DNA of 64,000 nt from Lentinula raphanica (Eukaryota; Basidiomycota; Agaricomycetes; Agaricales; Omphalotaceae): NCBI GenBank assembly GCA_027919835.1, contig JANVFP010000025.1, forward strand, positions 620,001 to 684,000, read 5' to 3'. Below, in pieces: positions 24,786-38,915 of the stretch (its first letter is position 1; each line of letters opens with the position of its first letter). A program made the position numbers and the translations under genes. A model generated the notes under the pieces. The model was given only the letters and a program-made list of their open reading frames with translations. It did no database searches and was not told the DNA's origin.

Positions 24786-26131
24786 CTAACCGTACTGTAT
24801 CCACATCCACGACATCCATCCGACTAGGATCATGGTTATACTCCACCAACTCTCCTGACCGCGGACGGCACTCCGAGCACTGTTAGGCACAAAGGTAGGT
24901 GCATGGCCCGCTTCCACACTGACAGTGCCAAGGGTTTGTGTCGGTCCACCAGCTGCAGGTACGCCAGCAGCAGTGTTCGTCGCGGGACCACTGGTCTCTA
25001 CGGTTTCGGCACCGATGTAGAATTGGCCAAGTGCGTTCAATGATCCATTGTTATTCATCATATCTAGATAAAAGACAAGCAGTGGGTTTCTAAATTCTGA
25101 ACCGATTCAAGATAACGACGACTTACTGTAAGCACTCCCATTTTGTGGTCTCTGTACGATTGGAACGATTAGCTCTCGCCATGGTGTATAAATGGTTGAA
25201 CATACAAAGTATCCGAACCACGCATACCTCTCAACGAAATCCAAGCCATCCATGAATACCGTTGTCTGGTTGATGAAATCCATCACCTCTGAGTAAATGC
25301 ACTGTCAGTTAAAATATGGCAGCCAGACCGAAACCATACCTGTGTCATTTAAGGAGGTATCTGCATATTCTGTCACCCATATAGTTTTATTTCCAAACGT
25401 GCCATACATCTGATATAGGTAGTCGTAAAACCCTCCTACACCTTCACCATACCTTGGAGAGCGGTACATTGCGTCAACATCAACTCGATCGAGAACGGCT
25501 CTCAATCACTTACCAGTGAATAGGAAGGAAATCAAAAGTACAATTCCCGCAGGCAGAAAAAAACGTCGTCAACCATGGGAAGCCAGTCCCGCCACTGCTA
25601 ACCGCGGGGGCGCCAATTTTGATTCCAGGTATATCACTTCTCAACGGCTCAATGTGTTGCATCCATAATTGTGCGGCGGAATTTGGATCGATGTTCGATT
25701 GTTCGTCGAAATCTGGTTCGTTGAACGTCTGGATAGAAGATCAAGGAACATGGTAGTAATTCACAATATTATTCACTTACCAAAAGGACGTTTGCTCCTT
25801 GAGCTTTGATAGCCACACTCAAATTATCAATTCCACCTGATCCCCACTGCATTGGCACATATTCGACTCCCGATTGTGCTAGATTTGGTGGAGGAGTGAG
25901 TCCCCAATCGTATTGCCAGGAGATAACACTTTTAGTTTGATTGATGTTTAATACGTCGGGAATGTTGTCGGTAGAAGGGTAAGACAGTCCGCGTTTCGAG
26001 TTTTTTCCGGCGGCAGCTGTAGTGGTACTAGCTGTAGAGGTGGACGCCGTGGCAGAGCCTGACGCAGGGGATGCCGATACAAGGCAGACGAGATGGGCCG
26101 CCAGCAAGTAGATTAGTGGGAAGGTATACAT
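24786..26131 (-). CDS. GH128 (Asl1-like) beta-1,3-glucanase-type cell-wall protein
   Basis: Minus-strand gene beginning with a signal peptide (MYTFPLIYLLAAHLVCLVSA), then a Ser/Thr/Ala-rich linker and the catalytic domain. Family signatures are KRGLSYP, SWQYDWGLTPPP, VEYVPMQWG, the acid/base-containing segment TFNEPDF, GAPAVSSGG, FFSACGNCTFDFLPIHW and the second acidic segment TIWVTEYADTS, then YAWFGYF. GH128 enzymes cut beta-1,3-glucan, and the yeast relative Asl1 is wall-associated. After the domain come a Thr/Gly/Pro-rich stretch and a hydrophobic end with several Trp (SWWSITMILVGWMSWMW), compatible with a GPI signal, though a clear small-residue omega site is not certain. Introns are short and regular. 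The protein is probably secreted and involved in wall remodelling. Confidence 0.88.
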
Positions 26132-27546
26132 GGTGTTGTCAGTGATGACCTGGTGATTGGAAAGAACGCGAATAGAAGAAGCGAAGGAGGGGAATTATAA
26201 CCAAGGAAACAGCGTGCTGGGATGTACAGACGTAAGAGTGGAGAGTTTCAGGAGGTCGAGTGGTGTTCGAGTGAGGAGACGACACAGGAGGGGGCGACCG
26301 AAGAAAGGGCGGAGGTCAATCCCTGCAGGCAGTGCGATCTGTCTTTATAGTAACTAAGTAGCCATCCCAACTCTTTCGTGATATCACGACCGATCATGCC
26401 GAAGGTGAAGGTTCCTATCTCGGTCGAACATTTCTAGAGTTTTGTGTTATGTACGACCTTGTCTGACAGGAACATTTGAATCGGCCAGAGAGCGGGCGAG
26501 TGTTCAGGGCAGAATATTCGACGTGTACTTGGTCGTTCCTTGGAACCCTTGCTTCTTTCCGACCTGCCTATCAATATGCTTTCTCCGATTCCGAGCTCGC
26601 AATTTTGCGCTCGGTGGACAGAAGCATGTCGGCATCATGCATGTGTATGTCGAGAGGGTGTGCGTTGAGATAATGGAGGACCGAGGTTGGAATCTTTGGT
26701 TTGGAGCTGTGAAGTTGGGTCTAGACGTGGGGTTGGCTGGGCAAATATGAGTTCTTGAGGATGATAGGCAAAAGTTGAAGTTTCTGAAAAACAAGAACAA
26801 GGAGGGCCGCAGAGTCAACAATTGCAGTTTCTTGAATGAGACAGAATACGCACAAGGATATTCTGGATGGCAGACCACGTCATTGTGGGCTCCATCCCTA
26901 TATATTGATTCCTCAATCTCTGATTCCCTTCCAAATCCCTCCCGGCCTTCTGGTGTCCCGGCGCGCGCAACATGAGAGACCAAAACAAAGAATTCACGTG
27001 AGGACAAGAGTTGAGATCCAAGAATGAAGGAGGTTTAGAGGTGAGAGGAGGAGAAGTCACGGAGGGAAGAAGGGCATACTAGGGTCTGGAAATGGCTGCA
27101 AATTTTCCTCCAGCGGTGCAGTTAGATCCTTCTGGGCAGAATCATTGATCCTGCACCTCCTAGTGGGTTTGAGCACCCTCTTCCACACCCATAGACATGC
27201 CTACCATCTTCCTTGAAGTGATTTGCATGCTTTGAGGGGGTTATTTCGACGCGTTTGTTGCACCGGTGGTGGTTCTGAAAAGAAAAGCGCGAAAGCACGT
27301 GACACCAATCGTGCGCCGCCTACGGCGCGCGCAGCGCGCAGCGGCGGGGGATGACATAAAGCACATTAATAAAGAATGAGTAAAAAGTAATTACAGGCTT
27401 TACGTAATGATTACAAATTTTGGTGCGGGCAAGGATTTCGGCTCATAGTGACACGGTCTCGTGACCGTGAGTTCCACGAGCGTTTCTTCTCTTCTACTAC
27501 CGTCATCTCAGGCCATCTTTCTCTCGGCCTAATCCGACTCGACAAG
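26132..27546. other. Divergent intergenic region
   Basis: A 1.4 kb region between the minus-strand GH128 gene and the plus-strand EBP gene, so it should contain both promoters. A GC-rich palindromic patch (CGCCTACGGCGCGCGCAGCGCGCAGCGGCG) cluster sits near 27315-27345. Open frames here have low complexity or overlap each other on both strands and show no family motif. Confidence 0.4.
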
Positions 27547-28680
<1,134 letters not shown>

Positions 28681-29122
28681 AGTATTCCAAGCGGAAAACC
28701 TGGCGCAATGCTGTAGTAGTGCCAGCTGGCACGAACAAGCACCGGATACCCTGAATCTACAAACACTATCTGACCAAGGATCTTTTCACGATTTCGGTTT
28801 GCTATCTGTTGTATTTCATGATACTGCTTTCGATCTTATGAACATCGGACATTCACAAGGGCGACAGAATGCTGATTATAATGAACCTATTACTACAAAC
28901 AAAAGAGGCAAGATCGACAAAGCTAGGTATGTAACAACAGTAGTAAGGAGCTATGCAATTGTCCAAGTCCGTGTAAGTATGTGAGTCTGTTCGAGGCGTA
29001 TGCAAGTTCGTCAAAACACAAAGAATACTGGAGAGAATGCAGGCTACGATCAGGATTCAGAGATCCCAATGGCAGGTAGACGAACATGCCAGTACAGGCC
29101 TCATCGTCTCCCACGACGCGTT
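28681..29122. other. Convergent 3' region
   Basis: A 442-nt spacer between the 3' ends of the EBP gene and the first KNH-like gene. Nothing recognisable was seen in it. Confidence 0.4.
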
Positions 29123-29806
29123 TCATGCTTGAGCAGCCTGGATCGTAAACTCTTTGGAGATATTTCCAGAGTCGCCGAGCACTACAAGTATACACGTAAG
29201 TCCAAACTGAGGCGAGACGGAGCTCATCGAGAGAAAGACGTACGACAAAGAACATAGTCATCTCGGGTTGTCAAATTTCTCGAAGAGTCAACAGTGAAAT
29301 AAGCAACGCCATCGGTGAGTTGGAAACCACTAGCAAGAGGATATCCTAAAGGTATACGGGTCAAGAAACCTTCATAGTCATAAAAGTAAGATTAACATAC
29401 TCCAATCAAGATGCTCGCTGTCATCGCCATCCTCGAGATACCCGAGCATGATGATACCAGTGTTGTTCTGTGCGCTTTCAGGTATGTTGTCAGTTTCTGT
29501 TCATGCAAGCGATGGATAATTAGCATATATGCGAGTTGAGGTTTTCGGCAGACATACCCCAGGTCATCTGGAAAGGAATATCGACGCGTCAATTCATAGG
29601 CTCCTTGCCAGCTTCAGAAAACTCACGTTGTACACAGTGGATCCCGCCTGCCAGACGACATACTCGCCATCAGGGTACGTGATTGTAGGCGACCAGACGT
29701 CGAGCTCGCTGTCCGTTGCTCGAGAAACCAGTTGGATAGGCGAAGCAGAGACGAGTTGCGAGAGAGAAAGAAGGAAGAGAGAGACGGCGGCGGTGGAGAA
29801 CTTCAT
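29123..29806 (-). CDS. Short Kre9/KNH-like secreted protein
   Basis: Starts with a signal peptide (MKFSTAAVSLFLLSLSQLVSA) at 29804-29806 and ends at TGA 29123-29125 after three short introns. The mature part is one Kre9/KNH-like beta-sandwich: DVWSPTITYPDGEYVVWQAG, NNTGIIMLGYLEDG, YPLASGFQLTDG, and the family's hallmark GDSGNISKEFTI. It ends two or three residues later, with no Ser/Thr-rich tail and no GPI signal, so it is likely freely secreted. Family members act in beta-1,6-glucan assembly or bind the wall in yeast; a role in basidiomycetes is not established. It is next to a longer paralogue on the same strand, and a TATA-like box lies about 137 nt upstream. Confidence 0.85.
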
Positions 29807-29941
29807 GCTGATTATCGACTCGAAGAACAAGATGAGAATTACGGGGAAAGTATTGCAAGACTTGAACTTGATTATTGAGGAATGGGCGTTGACGTTGAAC
29901 GTTGAGGACGAATGAGGAAAAATAATGATTTGGGGTGAAGG

Positions 29942-29949
29942 ATTTTATA
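29942..29949 (-). promoter_or_regulatory. TATA box upstream of the short KNH-like gene
   Basis: TATAAAAT read on the minus strand, about 137 nt before the start codon of the 29.1-29.8 kb gene. The distance fits a TATA promoter with a leader of about 100 nt. No transcript data support it. Confidence 0.45.
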
Positions 29950-30605
29950 CGACTCGACCGTGTTTATTTGGTCCTCGAGAAGTTTCGTGCAGATCGGAGA
30001 CACCACGGAGCTTACCTCAGTTGGACTTCGGAATTTGAGCTTGACTTGGAAGAAGAGTCGATGCTTACGGTCTAGAGACCTCCACAACGCGTAAAAAATG
30101 CGGTATTCAGATGCCTAGCCTCGGTGTACAAGGTGCACATAGGAGACTACAGTGCCTCTGCAGAAGACTATGAGCTCTTCTTCGCTGGGTAACATTTTTA
30201 ATATCCGGTTCAGACATTGAGAGTCAGAAGGATGTCGGGATTTTGCAGTCCGCCGGTCTGTTTCAGTAGTTCTGAAGCTGCCATTTCTCTGCGGAAGTTC
30301 ACAGGCAGTGGGCACTCTACACAGCTCTACACCCTATGGGCCTTGCTATCATCGCGTTCTGCGATTCGGATCACGATTCTTCATCCCTTCGAAACCAAAG
30401 CTGGGATGAAGGTAGAGTTAGTGGCGAATCCCATGGAACTAACCAACGCGTCTTCTGTCCCAAGAAATTTTGCCACTAGTAGTGACTCGGTCATGAAAGC
30501 GAGGAGTTGACCTTGGAAAAAAGTGCAACAATTGTGAATAGTATTGGCAGTTCAAAGACTACGTGTACTAAAGAATCTATAGCTCTATACCCACTCTCCA
30601 ATAGC
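29950..30605. other. Spacer between two KNH-like genes
   Basis: About 650 nt holding the terminator of the longer KNH-like gene and the far promoter of the short one. Open frames here show no family motif. Confidence 0.35.
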
Positions 30606-31718
30606 TTAGATATTGGTCGGGACAGCAGCAACGGTCTGAGCAGCGTCCACGGCAGCAGGAGAAGCCGAAGCGGTGTCACTCGAGGTGGAAGTCGAAGTAA
30701 CATCGCTTTGGGTGGAAGTGGTCGTCGGAGCAGCATCAGTCGCGGTGGGAGTCGGACCAGTACTGCTACTGCTTTGCGTGGAAGTGGAAGCAGTATCAGT
30801 CGGGGTGGGAACCGGAGCAGCACCGGCATTCTCGATGGAAGTTGCTTCCTCGATACTGATGGTGGAAGTCGATACGCTAAAACTCGCAGTAGAAGTCGAC
30901 GAAGTGATACTCTGGGTGGAAGTTGAAGCAGCAGAATCACTCGTGGTCGAAGTCGGGACCGTGTTGGGTGGATCAGTCGGAGTGGGTGTCGAGGTATCAG
31001 TAGGGGCACCTGAAGAAGTAGTGGAGGAACTGGTCGGAGCTCCACCAGAGCTATTCTGGATCGTGAACTCTGGACTGCGATTACCAGAATTGCCCATCAC
31101 TGCGACAAACAGGTAAGAGCGGGAAACAGAACAGATGAAGAGCATCAGACGTACCGACGACGATATACTTCCCAGTCGGAACGTCGGGTACTTGGATGGT
31201 CGCCTTTCCCAAAGTGAGGTTAACGTACGATGCGAGCGGATGCTCTGAGTTAATTTTGCGGATGAGCCTAAAATCAGTCAGGGAGATAGAACCACAACTG
31301 ACCGAGATCGAGGTTTTCGTTCGGACTTCCAGTACCATCAAGATGTCCAAGGAATATCGTGCCATTCCCGTTGGTGAGTTCAGCGGGAGCGTCACTCGTA
31401 TCCCTGCAAAGATCGATGGTCATCAACGTGATGCACAGCTTACAGCGAGGATCAATCATACCAAGTAATATCAGCATGATTGTTCACATCCCAAACAGTG
31501 CTACTGTCCGGAGAAGTGATACGAGGAGACCACGCATCGCGAGTTTGAAGAGTCGTCGATCTCGCATTGACCTTCGGCTGAGCGATTGACTCAGCGCTGT
31601 ATGCTCTCCTCATCGCGGGCGGGATGACGAGAGCATTGGTCGTATCCGTGACAGCGAGTAAAAGAACGAACGCTGAAGCGAGAGTTGAAAGCGAAGTAGA
31701 AACTTTATAAGAAAACAT
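30606..31718 (-). CDS. Kre9/KNH-like secreted protein with Ser/Thr-rich tail
   Basis: Minus-strand gene from ATG at 31716-31718 (MFSYKVSTSLSTLASAFVLL) to TAA at 30606-30608. A signal peptide and short pro-region precede a Kre9/KNH-like domain: DAWSPRITSPDSSTVWDV, NGNGTIFLGHLDG, EHPLASYVNLTLG, VPTGKYIVV, and after an intron MGNSGNRSPEFTI. The rest, about 145 residues, is a Ser/Thr/Pro/Ala tail with imprecise repeats of the type TSTSTQS/TATDAA, a likely O-mannosylated stalk. Unlike the 57.6 kb paralogue it ends in AVDAAQTVAAVPTNI, without a convincing hydrophobic GPI signal, so it is probably secreted or trapped in the wall by glycans. Its repeat DNA creates long antisense open frames that are not genes. 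Confidence 0.83.
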
Positions 31719-32642
31719 CGTCCGGCGAGATTTTCTAGTTGTGAGGTGTACACAGTTGGGGTAGTTGAAGTTGAGAGAAGACCTGCTTGCTCGACCCTGA
31801 TTCTGCTCTGAAGCAGATATACCTCTGACCTCCGGGATTTTCGGTCTGTGCCGAATTTTTGCGGAGCCTGTGGGCGGGATGGCACCGAGGTTGTATTGAT
31901 TTTTTCGAGATCGGATACGGATCACCGCCGTCGCGCCACAAAATATCCGGTTTGCCGAATTTTCGTACAAACTTTTGCTTCAGATACTGCAGTACTTTAT
32001 CGATCTGGCATGCTTGGGCTACTCTGCTAGGTCTCTTCTATATACGCGCTCGTCGCTAGCTGCAGGGAAACATTTGCTGAAAAGATGACACGTTTTGACT
32101 TGAACTTAGCGCGATTTTCCCTATCTTCTCACGATAGCATCACGTGCTATCCACGATACACAAACACGCGGAACGCCTCTTCGCGGACCACGGTTGTCAG
32201 TGGACGTCCACGAAAGGACGCCTTGTTGACTCGTGCACACCGCCTCGTTCTCTCTGTATATAAGGCCCTTCGGTACGTCGCCACTTTTCTGATTGCCACT
32301 CCCATCATATCTTCAATACATGTTTTCAGTTCTGTTATTGTAAATACAGGATTCTACAGTCCTGACGCCACACAGCTATAATTCTCCTCATTGAGCACAC
32401 ACAGCTCGCCGGATGACTTATCTTGGAACGACTTTCTTCATCAACTGGCTTTCATACTGTGCATACTTCTTCCATTTGCCAATACACCCTCATAGACGCA
32501 CAGGAAGGCGTCTGACATGACCAAAGCTGTGGCCTTTTGAACGAGAATCATCGTCACACAAGTCATCAGTTCGATCGAATAGCTTGCAACACGTGGAAAC
32601 GCGGCGTCAACCAGGTCCAACATATCTACAAACATATCCTCC
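31719..32642. other. Divergent promoter region (KNH-like / Rif1-like)
   Basis: A 0.9 kb region between the minus-strand KNH-like gene and the plus-strand Rif1-like gene. It contains TATATAAGG on the plus strand at 32257-32265, about 380 nt before the Rif1-like start. No other feature was recognised. Confidence 0.4.
32257..32265 (+). promoter_or_regulatory. Possible TATA box
   Basis: TATATAAGG on the plus strand, about 380 nt upstream of the Rif1-like start codon. It could drive that gene with a long leader or a short unrecognised transcript. Confidence 0.3.
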
Positions 32643-35600
32643 ATGGTCTCGTCATCCTCACCGCAAGCAACAGAACATCCATCCCTATCCGCCCATTACC
32701 TCCTTGCCCCGCTGGAAACGCTAGACGAGTCTTTGAACGACCCTCACGAGGAGCGTATCAACATTCACGACCTCATCGAGACCTATAACGTGCTTGCTCT
32801 CAGGATAAAAGAAATATTGCTTAGAACATCGGACTCGGACCAAACTGCTGCCCCTTTAACATTACTCACAGAACGATCGCAAGTTCTCATCAATGCTCTC
32901 AGGCGAGATGTAAAGCGAGTTGTTCAAAACCCCTTGACCACAACCTTGTACGAGAAAGGGACTAAAGATGGGATGGACTTAGAAGATGAAGTTTACTATG
33001 CTCGCGATCTGGCTCTTTTGGGTCAACAAGCCATCCGCCTTACATCTGAGTTATTCGCGTTTCCTCAGTTATACTCTCGGTTGACCGGTATGATGGCTCA
33101 TCTCTTCCACCTCAAATGCGCTGATCAGTTTTTTGTTCGATAGTGAGCCAACTTCGCTTCCTCCTGCACGACATTCTGATCATCCTCTCGGAACCATCAC
33201 TTCCGACACCGCATTCCAAGCGGACATTTGCCCTACTGCGTTGGATTCTTCAGGTTCAGAAACTTCCTTTCAATGTGCTCTCTCCTCACAGCGCAAAGAT
33301 AATTGTATGCGTGAAGCAATGGTTGAAAGAAGAGAAAGAGCATATTATTGTGGATGGTCTGAAGGTATATGCTTCGTTTACACATTGTCATATCTATCGA
33401 CTCATGCAGGCTATTTTCTAGATACTCGCAGAACTCCTTCGTGGCAACCCTAAACTATTTCTAGGTCCTGCCTGCGACCTAAACCGCGACACCCTCGCAT
33501 ATCTCTTAGCCGACTCCGCGAATACACGTTCGGCAGCTGCACACGCTCTCAGTGCTTTCGCGTACGCTAAAGTAGTCCAGAGTCTCCCCTATTCACCCGA
33601 TTCGTACAAGCACAAAGTCTCATACGAGCTTTCTCGTGCTTCCAGGGAATTCGTCATCCGATACATCGAAGGAGACGATCCTACGCAAACCCCTTCCCTG
33701 CGAAGAATACTCGAATCATCCTTGAAGGATTCCCATTTCTCCACTCATAGCTGTGATCCGCAGTGGGCTGCTGTGGTCATCGCTTCTTTCATCGTTCTCA
33801 TCGACATTCCCCTCTTTGAGAGCGAGACCCTGTTCAAGTTGAAAGATCTTCTCTGGCTTATCAGTGACCATTCAAGTGCCACTGTCAGGCTTCTGCATAC
33901 ACCGGTCTGGAAATGCTGCGTTTGGGCGTTTGCACGGATACCGGTGGACAGTGATATGTCGAAAAATGCGCAAGCGCTTATCACTCAAGACCTCCGGAAC
34001 GGTGTCGGGGCTCTTCTCTTGCATGTGATGTTCAACTTGGATGGGAAGGACATGGTGTCGAGGACCCTCGAGGCCCTAACCTGGATGCTTGATAACAAGC
34101 TCTCAAGACAGGATGGCGTATTTCTGCTGTGCCATCTGCTAGATACTCCTCGTGGTAACCCAGATATCCTTCCAATCCTGCATGAGCAACTGTTCGATGG
34201 TAAGATATTGGACACCCATCTTGCAGATCTGATGAAGCACATCACTACCACCGTCACTTCTGATTCCAAAGCTGTTCGTGGGATCGTACGCCAACTGAGT
34301 GTTCAAGAGATTATCGAACACTGGGAGAAGCTGTATCAGTTGTGGTCATACGGTGTCAAGTACATACTGAAGCACACTATACAGTCAGAGTCACATGTGA
34401 GTCGCAGCTTGCGCGCAGTTTTCCTGCTCTGAACTCTTGATCGCTAGAAGCCTATCTTTGCCGCCTGGAAAAGATTGCTTCGAGCTGATATCGAGTGCTG
34501 TCGAAAGCAGGACTTGGCCGCTCCGTCTCGAAGAGTCGTCAACATCCTCGGTCATCTCTGCGATGCATTCGCCCTCAAAACATCCGATACTCTAATGGAA
34601 ATCAAAGAAATTCAGTTACTGCGAATGCTATGGCATGTAGCTCAACGTTGTTTCAGCCACTCTTCCTTGAAGGATACTGGCACCGTACTGCTAACATCTA
34701 TCGTACGACGCGATTTTCAGATATCCGATATGACCGTTCGGGCGGAATGGCAAGAGTTATGTCAAGTGATCAGCAAAGATTCTTCTGGTGATGAAGGTTC
34801 AGTGGACGATTCGAGTTCGCAGACGTGGTCGGCTGTTGCACACATATGGGCCGATATTGACAGTGTTGCTGGAGAGAACCTGGTAGCATTTCTGAAGCTC
34901 GTCTTCCCGTACGTAACCTGTTCCACGATTCTCAAGTTTTCTAATCATTATTGTTGGTGATTACAGGGAGCGACTCACCACCGAGGAAGCGACGCAAGTC
35001 TGGAAGAGGCTTTTACAAAGGGCCATCGCTGACTGTGCGCAAACCCATGGTCGAGAATCCTGTTTGTCCCTCTGGAATACTTTCGCGACGAATGATCAGA
35101 CTTTGTGGGTCCTCATTATGATTTGATCTTTATATCTGTATACTCATGGCGTTCATGCAGGCTTCTTGCTTTTCCAAAACAGTTCTTTGCAATGCCATCG
35201 GCCTTCATCGTGCCGTTCGATACCGAGTTGGCGAAAGCAGCATTACAGTTCCTGAACAAAACATTACAGTCTTTGTATGCTCCAGATCATTCCCTTGATA
35301 CTTCTATGCAATACCTCGACATGATCCACGCATTGCTTCATTCTATCCCGGACGCACACTTCGTGTTCTGTATATCCTCGTTGTCCACTAGTCTGCGTTG
35401 CTGGATTGAGGATAAGTCTACTTTGGTTCCGGAAGCCGCTTATTCTCAGAGTGTATGTGGTTTGGTCCCTTGACCATATTCAAAGCTGAAGAACATTCTA
35501 GGTATTCCCTTTGTACGAAGCTATCCTTTCAAGAATACGGCAACAAACACCAAACGAAGAGACACTCGGCCTCCTGTGGAAATTCTTCTTATCTCCCATT

Positions 35601-36877
35601 GTACGACCTGTCTTCTCGAAGGAGGCTATCATAACTTTCCAGAGTTTTTGGTTGGCTACGTACCATGGGCAGGATGTCTTGTTTGAGCCCGAGCTCATCA
35701 GGTATCTGAAAGGCTTGGACATGGCTCTTGGCGCCGGGCTTGCTGCAGGCTTGACTCAGAGCGACGATTCTCAATTGTCGGTGAGTAATTGATATGTTAA
35801 TTTAATCATCCCATTGTGAAAGTTCGAAATTGTAGAACGGCTCGCATGTCTCCGAGACTCAGTGTTCAGGACCAATCCCTCTTACTGAGTCGCAGATCCT
35901 GGAGAAATTTTTCACGACCATCGCATCCGCTGATAACACCGACAATGTTGCACAGCCATCGTCTCCTATACGTGACCCAGCTACACCATCGAGAGGTATA
36001 TCATCCAAAGACGAGGGTCACCACCGTAATGACTCAACATCATCGGGTTCATCTCGCGGAAGTAAACGGAAACGTAGCCAAGAAGTAGAGGATATAGTTG
36101 AAGAAACACCTATGACCGTTCATTCTATACCTGTTCTACAAGAACCGGTCGCTTCCGAACCAAATGAGCCCAGGACTCCTTCTCGACACTCCGCACCGAT
36201 ACAAACCTTAAGAGACAAGGGTAAAGGCAAAGCTCCAGCTCATGCTCGAGAGCGTCTTCGAACACCCGTCAGACGCCGTCCAAAGGCTAGGTCAGCTGGA
36301 AGGCAGGTTCGTGCGAGTCAACTCATGACACCCGAACCGTCTGCGCCACCCTCTAGTCACCACGTCGCCTCTCCGCACTGGTCAGAAGCAGAGGAGCGAT
36401 ACGAGAGTTGGGAGAATGCAGTGGCGTCACCTAGGTCTTTTGCACAGATCTCTAAGGGAATGGACGTGGATATGGAACCTATGAATTTTGATTCTGTTGA
36501 ACGAGGTAGCCCAAAGAACTTCTTTTCCGGTTTTTGAACTCGCTTCCTGACCTTTCCTCTTCGTAGATCGATCGAATGCCAACAATTCTGACGATGTTAT
36601 GCTTAGCAGTCCTTCAATCCGTGCTGCGAAGCGACGAAAGTCCAACCTCAGAACGGTTGAAAATACTCGATCTCCTGCTCCCACCACTAGTAGGAATCAG
36701 AAGGGAGATAGAGCAACGCCTGCCAGAATAGTACAACTCCAACGAGCTTTCAAGGCTTTTAATGACGATCAGGAAATGCCTTTAGAGGAGCTGGTGAAGG
36801 CCGCCGAGTTAGCACAAGCTTTTGGGACTACCATAAACGACTTGGTGCGCACTCGAGCAGTTCGAGAAAGATCCTAA
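32643..36877 (+). CDS. Diverged Rif1-like HEAT-repeat protein
   Basis: Large spliced gene from ATG 32643 to a stop at 36877. Exons 32643-33087, 33144-33364, 33422-34396 and 34448-34908 were checked for phase, and further exons follow. The N-terminal half aligns by eye with the canonical Rif1 at 61.9 kb: IHDLIETYNVLALRIK, YYARDLALLGQQAIRL, LPTPHSKRTFAL, then VDGLK. The first two introns sit at the same residues in both genes. The middle is helical and HEAT-like (VRLLHTPVWKCCVWAFARI, RTLEALTWMLDNKLSRQ). The C-terminal third is disordered and basic with AT-hook-like RTPVRRRPKARS, ending with a short helical block. Rif1 controls replication timing and telomere length by recruiting PP1. This copy lacks the N-terminal SILK and RVxF-type segment of the other gene, so its role may differ. 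No frame break was found. Confidence 0.68.
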
Positions 36878-37320
36878 GAATACGCAGCTTACCTTTCGAA
36901 TTATTTATTCTTAATTATTGTCCACTGTCACACTTATGCATACGAATCTCAGACGTATACTATGTATCTTTCTGAGAAAGCACTGGGCGCACTGGGAGGT
37001 GTTGGAGTTCAAAATGTAAGACCCGGCGTTCGCCGTTCGCCGTTCGGTCTTCTGTGCATGTTGCACGTTAACGTTGACCTCATCACGATTCCTCGAAGGT
37101 AAAGTCACTCAAGCCTCTGGAGTCTGGGCCGAAGTTACACAATAACTATAAGGATGTGTATCACTTCAGCGCGATCAGGGCACTGCAACACTCGCGGTAA
37201 AATGTGGCAGATTGACGGGCGGCGGCTTATATTCAGACGTGGAGGTCAACTAGAGGTCAACCAAGATTTGGGCCAAACTTCCTTGATATCCCTTCGCCCA
37301 CCGTCGACTAGGTTTCAACT
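36878..37320. other. Intergenic spacer
   Basis: A 443-nt spacer between two plus-strand genes, holding a terminator and the promoter of the wax synthase-like gene. A short inverted CGTTCGCCGTTCGCCGTTCG run lies near 37027-37046. Nothing else was recognised. Confidence 0.35.
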
Positions 37321-38716
37321 ATGAGGGACCTCTTCCTACGCTGTCTTACAGACACTGACTGTAGATTGCCTGCATCTATAGCTTCCTTTCACAGGACGCC
37401 GTTTTCTATGGCTCTCTACCTCGTCCTTCCTGACCTCCTTGCTATTGTTCTCGCATTCGGGCTGCAACTCCGGTTTCGCGTCGTCTTTTACCTGCTCTTC
37501 AGTTATGCATGCATCTCTGGCCTTCAGTATACTACAGGGGATAAATTCCAGGATTATTCTGCAGGCTCGACCCTCGGGGGACAATTCTTCACTGCGATGC
37601 ATCTTCTGTTGGTTGCGGAGCCTCTCACTGAATATAGGCACCGTGAAGACAAGGACGATCCTCGAGGGAGGTCTTTATGGAGAAGAACAATATGGTCTTG
37701 GCGTATTATCCATTCACCGCGTGGATTGGGATGGAATTATGAGGTTTGCGTTACACTGACTGCCTGTCTCGTCTCTCCTATCCCGCTAACTCCATGTTAC
37801 TCATCCCAGGTTTCGAACATACCCCCTAGACCTCTTCCATGCTCTAAATGGACCTTCATACGCTCTCGAGTTCTGCAAATCATCAGATTCTTTCTACTCA
37901 TAGACCTAGCTCAAAGCTACATCCATACAAACACCCTATTCACGAATCCTCCAGTAAACGCCACCATTACTTCACAAGGATGGCTGCTCCAGATGATCAG
38001 TGGTGCAGCTTGGATGAGTGCAGCCTATGCTGGAATGAGTATGAATTACTGTATCTTCGCTATCGTCGGCGTGGGTCTGGGTCTATCGAAGCCAGAGGAT
38101 TGGCCAGACACGTTTGGAACATGGAAACACGCATATACGATGCGCAATTTCTGGGGGTAAGCGTTTGACTTAAAATTTCGCCTTTTTATAACTCATCGTG
38201 ACATCCGCATACAGAAAATTCTGGCATCAAATGATTCGTCGAGTATGTGCTATCATGACTATCTGTTTTTGGGAGCGCTCACTGATGATTGTGGCATGTC
38301 ATGTTTAGTATGTGACACCGATTGGGAAATTTGTATGTCGACAACTAGGATTCAAACCCGGAACCTGGCTTTCTTCATATACCCAGCTCTACGTCGCCTT
38401 TTTCATCTCTGCCATCCTTCATTGTTTTGGGGATGCCATGGTCGGCCCAGCATACCCGGGGGCGTCATTCCCTTTTTTCGTATATCAAGCTTGTGGCATC
38501 ACTTTCGAAGATATTATGATCCATATCTTCAAACGCATGGGTGTTCAGGGTACGCCTCGAATCAATAAAACGATTGGTTACATCTGGGTCGCATTTTGGA
38601 TGACATTTTCCTTGCCTTGGTACATTGACTGGGCTGTCAATGCCGGGTTAGGTCGTTCTGAAGTATTACCATTCTCTCCTGTTCGTTATGTTATACGATC
38701 AGCATTGTTATTATAA
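37321..38716 (+). CDS. Wax synthase-like membrane-bound O-acyltransferase
   Basis: Multi-pass membrane protein of the fungal wax synthase domain (MBOAT-like) family. ATG 37321 gives an N-terminal extension. The next in-frame ATG at 37408 (MALYLVLPDLLAIVLAFGLQL) starts directly with the first helix and is equally possible. Introns after WNYEV, at NFWG and after MIRR are short GT..AG. Motifs in order are RGLGWNYEVSNIP, SYIHTNTLF, YAGMSMNYCIFAIVGVGLGL, PEDWPDTFGTW, and the family's MRNFWGKFWHQMIRR, whose His is the presumed catalytic residue, followed by GTWLSSYTQLYVAFFISAILH. It would transfer an acyl group to an alcohol in an internal membrane. Relatives occur in fungal secondary-metabolite clusters, but no other pathway genes are adjacent here. 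Confidence 0.85.
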
Positions 38717-38915
38717 TCTGCCTACACGAGTACTTCATATCTGATCTTTTGGGAAAATTGTGTAGTGGTAGTTCGGTACTGGGAGGGGAATTGATCCTTT
38801 TGATCCGTCGTGGACTCTGCTTAGTCAGCCTTTCGTAAGTGGTCTCGGACCCTCGGTTACCACCTTGAATTTCTTCCATTTTGTACTTCACTCAGTGCTC
38901 GGTATCTCCTGCGAT

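Noticed and set aside
26442..27060. Overlapping open frames of 65-167 codons on both strands between GH128 and EBP
   Set aside because: No family motif, no consistent intron pattern, and mutual overlap; this is a promoter region.
30507..31116. Long open frames antisense to the KNH-like gene
   Set aside because: They are shadows of the Ser/Thr-rich repeat DNA; the sense strand has signal peptide, domain and introns.
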